8,376 nt of DNA from Verrucomicrobiota bacterium (GTDB lineage: Bacteria > Verrucomicrobiota > Verrucomicrobiia > Limisphaerales > UBA9464), in assembly GCA_026397675.1 (NCBI GenBank), contig JAPLUH010000185.1:1-8376 (forward strand). The letters run 5' to 3'. Every line of letters begins with the position of its first letter. Position 1 is the first letter of the stretch. Below, piece after piece: positions 4,407 to 8,376 of the stretch. The position numbers and the translations under genes were made by a program. Below the pieces are notes generated by a model. The model had not been told where the DNA came from. It was given only the letters and a program-made list of their open reading frames with translations, and did no database searches.

Positions 4407-7262
4407 TCAGCGCGAAGACTTCAGGGCGGCCAGTCGGCTGATGACATTGGTCAATTCAGCCGTGCCCTTCGGGGCTAACTCGAGATAGCGCTCCAATTGC
4501 TTCTGCTCCTCCGACGACTGCTTCTGCTGACGGGCAATCTCCGCCAGACCAAAGCGAACTTGAAACGTCTCGCGTCCGCTCTTGATCAAGCGCTCGTAAT
4601 CGGCGCGCGACTCGGGCAATTGATTGAGCATCAGGCGAGCGATGGCGCGATTGACCCGGGCCACCGAATTGTCGGGTTCTTGGTCGAGAACCTTGGTCAG
4701 AGCCTCGGATGCAGGCCCGTACCGACCCAACTGCATTAGGATGAGTGCACGACGGGAGGCCGGCGCTGGATCCAGCTTGGCAACCTTTTCCCAAGATTCC
4801 GTCATGGCCAACGACTCATTGGTCTTGCCCAAAAGCAAATAAAGGTAGGAAAGGTAATCATAGAGGTCTGGGTTGTTGGGATTGAGGCGCCGAGCCTCCT
4901 GCAGAAAAACCTCGGCCTCTTGCAATCGGTTCATGGCGATGAGCACACGCCCCTCGGATTCAGCCAGGCCGGATTTTTCCACCGGAGTCCAGCCAGCGCG
5001 GGAAGAATCGGCTTTCAACCAATTCAAGGCGTTGGTCGCCGAAGTCAGATCACCAACGGCCAGCGCGGCCGCGATAAATCCGAAGTGGTTGAAATGATTG
5101 GTGGGTGACAACTGAGTGGCCCGAGCAAAGCCCACCGCGGCCCGACGCACCATGTCGTCCTTCTGGGCTAGGAGCGTCAATCCGAAGATGCGGAGGAATT
5201 CCGGCTCATCGACCGGTCCATGCACGTCAAGCAATCCCGGCTTTCCGTCCCAAATCTTGACGAGGTCCGCCGGGAGGGGTTTGCCGGCGACCAACGCACG
5301 GTTGACCTCCAAATTCACCCGTGCCGCGGCATTGTCGGCGTTCAAGCGAAGCGCCTCAGTGAAGAGAGTTCCCGCCTCCTTCAATCGACCGCCTTCCTGG
5401 AGGAATACCCCGGAAGCGTTGACGGAGCGGGACCACATGGCGGCCACGATTACCGCGTTAGAGGAGCCTCGAGAGGCATCCCGGACCACCGCATCCAGCG
5501 AAGGTTGCACCTCGCCCCAGAACCGGCGCACCTGATCTAACTCCGCCTCATTGGCTGCACTCGGCAGCAGTGCTTTCCGAGGCAACGCTCCGTGCAAGGA
5601 TCCGACCGGCCGAAAGTCGAACGGCTCGGCAAAGAAGCTGAAGACGGTCGATGCGAAGAAGGTCTGATTGGTTTGGGCAGCCCGGGTAGCCAGCGTCAGC
5701 CAGAGTCCGGCAATGTTGTCCTTAGCCTCGGCAATCTCACGCAGTGCAGGCCAACGCTCCGCATTCCGACTGGCCAAGAACTGTCGGTACACCCGCACTG
5801 GGGCCAGTCGGGTATTGACCAACAAATGCCCCCCGTTGCCAGCCAGCGTCTCATTCCCGGCTGTCAGGGCCATGAACAGCGTCGGGTCATCAACGAACAC
5901 CAACCCCGGAGCCCGGTGGAGCGGAGCGAGCATGGTGCGCGAGTACTCCTTAAGACTGGAACCATTGTCGGCCAAGATGATCTTCCAGTTTTTGGCAACC
6001 AAGGCCGCGGGAACCAGCAGCGTCAGCGATACCACCAAGACTCCGGCCAACCGGGACAAGCCCGAGGACAACGGCGTGATCGAATAGGTGTGCCGAGAAT
6101 CGGCTCGCCCGGTCCAGATCAGAAGATAATACCCCGCAAAGTAACCCACCACGAGGGAAGCACAGAAAGAGAATGTCAGGAGAGGAACCCCATAGCCCAA
6201 CTGACGGGGGCTGAACTTCAAATCAAACGCGACAGCGATACAAAGACCGAACCAAGCGAGAACCAACACCTGCCAGGCGACCATCGCGGCCAAGGTATCC
6301 AAACCGGCCCCCGTCCGAGAGGGCCAGCGAATACCGACTCCCACCAGCGGCGCGATCATCATCAGGAACAAAAACAGAAAACGGCCCCGCGGAAACATCA
6401 GCAGTTGGCTAGCCTTGAGCTCCAGGCCCGTCCGAAAAAGGCTCCAGAAGCTTTCGTCAAATCGTCCGGTTATGCGCGCCGACAGCGGAATCCAGATTAA
6501 GAGAGAAAGACCAATCAACCCCGCCAGGAGCATCCGAGACAGAAAACCCAGGTTAAAAAACTCCCATCCACGAATCCAGACGATCGCCACCAAGAACATC
6601 GGTGCAAACCCGATGAATGCATGACTGTTGGCGATGCCGACCCCCACGAGGGCGGAGACAATCCACAATCGGGATTCCTTTCGATCGAGTCGATATTCCA
6701 GCAGGTTTCGTATCGCTGCTGCGAAGATCAAAAGATCAATCATCTCCCCGGTGAAGGCCGTGGCATGCTGCCAGAACGTCAACTGGAAGGCCAAGAGACC
6801 CACCGCCAAAACCGGCGGCACCCAGGCCAAGGGAATTGTCAGCAAGGCTATGTCCGAAAACTCGCGGATGCGCTCCTCGTGGCGCCGGTCATGGGGAAGC
6901 AACGCCACGCAACGGGCCAGTAGGTAAACCACCGCAGCGGCCATCGCTGCCGTGAGGATATTTGCCTGACCGGGAAACCGGGAGCCCGTCAGCGCGGACA
7001 CGACGGTTCCAAAGATCTGGTTGAGAGGTTGAGAGAACGCGTTTTCAAAACCCCAGCCCGACGCCTCATAGACGGACCGCAGGCTATTGATTCCGATCCA
7101 GGCATTGCGTGTGAGTAGGAAGACGACAAAAGCCGTAACGGCCAATATCCATGGCAATCTCCGGGTGACGAAGAGTCTCGAAGAAACGGGGGCGTCATCC
7201 ATAGGGTGGTGCATAGTTTGGAAAACACGCAGGAAAGGCAAAGTCGTTTCAAAACGAAACAC
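4407..7262 (-). CDS. DUF2723-like membrane protein with C-terminal TPR repeats (putative GT-C glycosyltransferase)
   Basis: A 951-residue two-part protein. Residues about 36-425 hold some ten hydrophobic segments: 36-53, 101-122, 138-160, 172-186, 201-229, 243-262, 294-311, 323-347, 357-383 and 402-423. The RNAWIGINSL loop after the first span and the VALLPHDRR border resemble DUF2723 proteins, GT-C-like enzymes that use polyprenyl-linked sugars. Residues about 430-600 form a soluble linker domain. From about 600 to 945 there are repeated helix pairs with TPR character, for example AGTLFTEALRLNADNAAARVN, AEVFLQEARRLNPNNPDLYDY and ASEALTKVLDQEPDNSVARVN. I take the GTG at 7262 as start because GAGGG lies eight bases upstream. 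ATG at 7214 or 7202 would still keep the first membrane span. It is the first gene of a run with the GT4 and WecA-like genes. Glycosyltransferase activity is inferred; the acceptor is unknown. Confidence 0.75.
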   Translation of the reverse strand: MFRFETTLPFLRVFQTMHHPMDDAPVSSRLFVTRRLPWILAVTAFVVFLLTRNAWIGINSLRSVYEASGWGFENAFSQPLNQIFGTVVSALTGSRFPGQANILTAAMAAAVVYLLARCVALLPHDRRHEERIREFSDIALLTIPLAWVPPVLAVGLLAFQLTFWQHATAFTGEMIDLLIFAAAIRNLLEYRLDRKESRLWIVSALVGVGIANSHAFIGFAPMFLVAIVWIRGWEFFNLGFLSRMLLAGLIGLSLLIWIPLSARITGRFDESFWSLFRTGLELKASQLLMFPRGRFLFLFLMMIAPLVGVGIRWPSRTGAGLDTLAAMVAWQVLVLAWFGLCIAVAFDLKFSPRQLGYGVPLLTFSFCASLVVGYFAGYYLLIWTGRADSRHTYSITPLSSGLSRLAGVLVVSLTLLVPAALVAKNWKIILADNGSSLKEYSRTMLAPLHRAPGLVFVDDPTLFMALTAGNETLAGNGGHLLVNTRLAPVRVYRQFLASRNAERWPALREIAEAKDNIAGLWLTLATRAAQTNQTFFASTVFSFFAEPFDFRPVGSLHGALPRKALLPSAANEAELDQVRRFWGEVQPSLDAVVRDASRGSSNAVIVAAMWSRSVNASGVFLQEGGRLKEAGTLFTEALRLNADNAAARVNLEVNRALVAGKPLPADLVKIWDGKPGLLDVHGPVDEPEFLRIFGLTLLAQKDDMVRRAAVGFARATQLSPTNHFNHFGFIAAALAVGDLTSATNALNWLKADSSRAGWTPVEKSGLAESEGRVLIAMNRLQEAEVFLQEARRLNPNNPDLYDYLSYLYLLLGKTNESLAMTESWEKVAKLDPAPASRRALILMQLGRYGPASEALTKVLDQEPDNSVARVNRAIARLMLNQLPESRADYERLIKSGRETFQVRFGLAEIARQQKQSSEEQKQLERYLELAPKGTAELTNVISRLAALKSSR

Positions 7263-7365
7263 GTTACAATCCCTCGGCTTCCGAGATGGGGCAGACCACC
7301 GAATTGCTCATCTGACGAGGTATCACGCAGCCCCACTCCTCGATCTCATTGGTAAATCCGTTGCC

Positions 7366-7404
7366 CCCGAAGAAAACAAAAAGGCGCCCGTTACCGGGCG
7401 CCTT
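7366..7404 (-). terminator. Intrinsic terminator of hup
   Basis: On the minus strand, AAGGCGCCCG (7395-7404) and CGGGCGCCTT (7381-7390) form a ten-pair stem with a four-base loop. A T-rich tract, TTTTTGTTTTCTT, follows at once. It starts 27 bases after the hup stop codon. It is the strongest terminator in the window and separates hup from the DUF2723/TPR gene run. Confidence 0.93.
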
Positions 7405-7431
7405 GAAAAGAATGACCGAGGAATCCTTCGA

Positions 7432-7728
7432 TTACTTCGAGCCGAGGATCGCGTCCTTGGCGGCCTTGGCCACGCGGAACTTAACGACCTTCTTGGCGGG
7501 GATCTTGATCTCAGCGCCGGTGGCCGGATTGCGGCCGACACGGGCCTTACGGTTCACCAACACCAACTTACCGACGCCGGGGAAGGTGAAGGTGTTCTTG
7601 GCGTTCTTGTAGGCGAGCTCAGCGAGTGCCTCCAGAACCGCCAAGGCTTGCTTCTTGCTGATCTCGGCCTTCTCGGCGAGGACGGCGGTGATCTGAGACT
7701 TGGTGAGGGCTTTGACAGCTTTGGCCAT
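7432..7728 (-). CDS. hup: HU-family DNA-binding protein
   Basis: This is a small basic nucleoid protein of the HU/IHF family that binds and bends DNA as a dimer. The 98-residue product starts MAKAVKALTKSQITAVLAEK with the helical dimerisation part. It then has FTFPGVGKLVLV (about 47-58) and the DNA-binding arm GRNPATGAEIKIPAKKVVKF (65-84), including the intercalating proline in RNP. It ends AKDAILGSK. The N terminus is a few residues longer and more lysine-rich than Escherichia coli HU, and the absence of IHF-type specificity residues cannot be judged by eye. ATG at 7728 is the natural start; the bases before it are A/T-rich with no Shine-Dalgarno. The gene stands alone, with its own terminator and a divergent upstream region shared with the amidase gene. 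It is the only complete gene here ending in TAA. Confidence 0.96.
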   Translation of the reverse strand: MAKAVKALTKSQITAVLAEKAEISKKQALAVLEALAELAYKNAKNTFTFPGVGKLVLVNRKARVGRNPATGAEIKIPAKKVVKFRVAKAAKDAILGSK

Positions 7729-7763
7729 AAATATTGGGTTTAAGAATTGGGATGTGTGATTGA

Positions 7764-7780
7764 TCCGAAGTGACTTCGGA
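7764..7780. promoter_or_regulatory. Perfect 17-bp dyad upstream of hup
   Basis: TCCGAAGT (7764-7771) and ACTTCGGA (7773-7780) are perfect inverted repeats around a single base, 36 bases before the hup start codon. The odd centre and 8-base arms look like an operator for a dimeric repressor. In RNA the outer six bases could also form a stem with a five-base loop. It overlaps the expected transcription start of the candidate hup promoter. Confidence 0.4.
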
Positions 7781-7784
7781 GCGG

Positions 7785-7813
7785 ATTTAGCAACGCGTCA
7801 CACGTCGTCGCAA
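7785..7813 (-). promoter_or_regulatory. Candidate sigma-70-type promoter for hup
   Basis: On the minus strand TTGCGA (7808-7813) and CTAAAT (7785-7790) are separated by 17 bases, giving 4 of 6 and 3 of 6 matches to the -35 and -10 consensus. Transcription would start near 7778, about 50 bases before the hup ATG and within the adjacent dyad. The match is weak, and another A/T-rich stretch (TAAAAT, 7846-7851) is an alternative -10. Confidence 0.3.
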
Positions 7814-7963
7814 GAGAAAACCCAATGAAAGCGCGGTTTTTATCTATTTTACTGCTGCAGGTGGCCCGGCTAGCGGTTTCCTTACGTCGAGCCCTTGACT
7901 TGCACCACTCCCCCAACACCATCGGGTTCCTCTTCGGGCGATTCGGAACGCAGAGCTCATAGC

Positions 7964-7979
7964 ACCCTCGCCCGAGGGT
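7964..7979 (+). promoter_or_regulatory. 16-bp palindrome just upstream of the amidase start
   Basis: ACCCTCG (7964-7970) and CGAGGGT (7973-7979) are inverted repeats separated by two bases, ending 17 bases before the ATG at 7997. It could be an operator or a leader hairpin. The GAGGG inside it is the only Shine-Dalgarno-like stretch upstream of this gene, and it is both too distant and sequestered in the stem. Confidence 0.3.
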
Positions 7980-7996
7980 TGAACCAGAACGCCACC

Positions 7997-8376
7997 ATGA
8001 ACCCACGTCCTAAGACCCGATCGGTGACTCTCGGTCTTTTACAACATGCCTGCGGGCCCGATCCCGAGGAGAATTTGAGGTTGTGCCTGGAGGCGGGCGC
8101 GCAAGCCGCAAAGAATGGAGCCAACATCCTTTGCACCCAGGAATTGGTCCGATCGCAATATTTCTGCCAGTCGGAAGAGCATCGATATTTCGACCTCGCA
8201 GAGCCCATTCCAGGTCCCAGCACGCAGGCGTTCCAACGTCTCGCCCAGGAACACGGGGTGGTGGTGATCGCGTCGCTCTTCGAAAAGCGCGCCGAAGGGC
8301 TGTACCACAACACGGCCGTCGTCATCGATGCGGACGGGTCCTTGCTGGGCATCTACCGGAAGATGCACATCCCGGA
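7997..8376 (+). CDS. aguB: Nitrilase-superfamily amidohydrolase, probable N-carbamoylputrescine amidase, N-terminal part
   Basis: This family hydrolyses C-N bonds with a Glu-Lys-Cys triad. The AguB branch converts N-carbamoylputrescine to putrescine, CO2 and ammonia in the agmatine route to polyamines. The 126 visible residues run VTLGLLQHACGPDPEENL, then ANILCTQELVRSQYFCQ with the catalytic Glu at 49, FDLAEPIPGPST, VVVIASLFEKR, GLYHNTAVVIDADG and YRKMHIP with the catalytic Lys at 122. The CTQEL...YFCQ form and the YHNTAVVIDADG-YRKMHIP block are typical of AguB. The catalytic cysteine and the rest (usual length near 290) lie beyond the right edge. ATG at 7997 gives a family-like N terminus; a TTG at 7979 is a weaker alternative. 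No proper Shine-Dalgarno is visible. It is divergent from hup, and whether an agmatine deiminase gene follows cannot be seen. Confidence 0.85.
   Translation, partial: MNPRPKTRSVTLGLLQHACGPDPEENLRLCLEAGAQAAKNGANILCTQELVRSQYFCQSEEHRYFDLAEPIPGPSTQAFQRLAQEHGVVVIASLFEKRAEGLYHNTAVVIDADGSLLGIYRKMHIP

Noticed and set aside
5592..6500. Plus-strand open frame of 302 codons
   Set aside because: It lies wholly antisense to the membrane half of the DUF2723/TPR gene. Its product is a Gln/Arg/Gly/Pro-rich sequence with no domain-like pattern, as expected from a GC-biased shadow frame.
7087..7743. Plus-strand open frame of 218 codons spanning the hup region
   Set aside because: It runs antisense through hup, its terminator and the start of the DUF2723/TPR gene. 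hup itself is unmistakable, so this is a shadow.
7895..7900. TTGACT as a -35 box for the amidase gene
   Set aside because: The bases 16-18 downstream (CACCAT, ACCATC, CCATCG) do not resemble a -10 box, so I do not call a promoter.
7740..8006. Minus-strand open frame of 88 codons in the hup-amidase intergenic region
   Set aside because: It overlaps the amidase start and the hup control region, has a Cys/Arg-rich non-domain sequence, and begins antisense within the amidase gene. A real gene there is unlikely.

Overview
The window reads as a piece of a Gram-negative, flagellated chromosome of moderately high GC, most likely from the Verrucomicrobiota (PVC group). The best taxonomic hint is the large membrane protein that joins a DUF2723-like (GT-C type) half to a TPR half, an architecture common in that phylum. 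The DNMNGL form of the WecA/TagO active-site loop and the EGLARVLPQAL motif in the GT4 glycosyltransferase also fit. The taxonomic call is inference from family resemblance, not from a marker gene.

Layout from right to left, because almost everything is on the minus strand. At the right edge (7997 to the end) a plus-strand gene begins that encodes a nitrilase-superfamily amidohydrolase resembling N-carbamoylputrescine amidase (AguB). It runs out of the window before its catalytic cysteine. It is divergent from hup (7432-7728, minus), an HU-type nucleoid protein with a textbook intrinsic terminator. A three-gene minus-strand run follows: a 951-residue DUF2723/TPR membrane protein, a GT4 glycosyltransferase, and a WecA/TagO-type polyprenyl-phosphate sugar-1-phosphate transferase that overlaps the GT4 stop codon (TGATG). 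Together these look like a cell-envelope glycan assembly unit. The lipid carrier would be primed by the WecA-like enzyme and extended by the GT4 enzyme, and the DUF2723 protein may act on the non-cytoplasmic side.

After a 181-base gap containing a good sigma-54-type -24/-12 promoter and several dyads comes the flagellar basal-body operon flgB-flgC-fliE-fliF, in the conserved order. It encodes two proximal rod proteins, the rod/MS-ring adaptor, and the start of the MS-ring protein.

The oddest thing in the window is at the left edge. The fliF frame is broken by two TAG codons 13 codons apart, yet the same frame continues beyond both with clearly FliF-like sequence to the window edge. No other gene here contains or ends with TAG. 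This could be a recently inactivated gene, an assembly or base-calling problem, or amber readthrough, and the window cannot decide between them. Otherwise the content is conventional. I see no mobile elements, CRISPR arrays, rRNA or tRNA genes, or defence systems.
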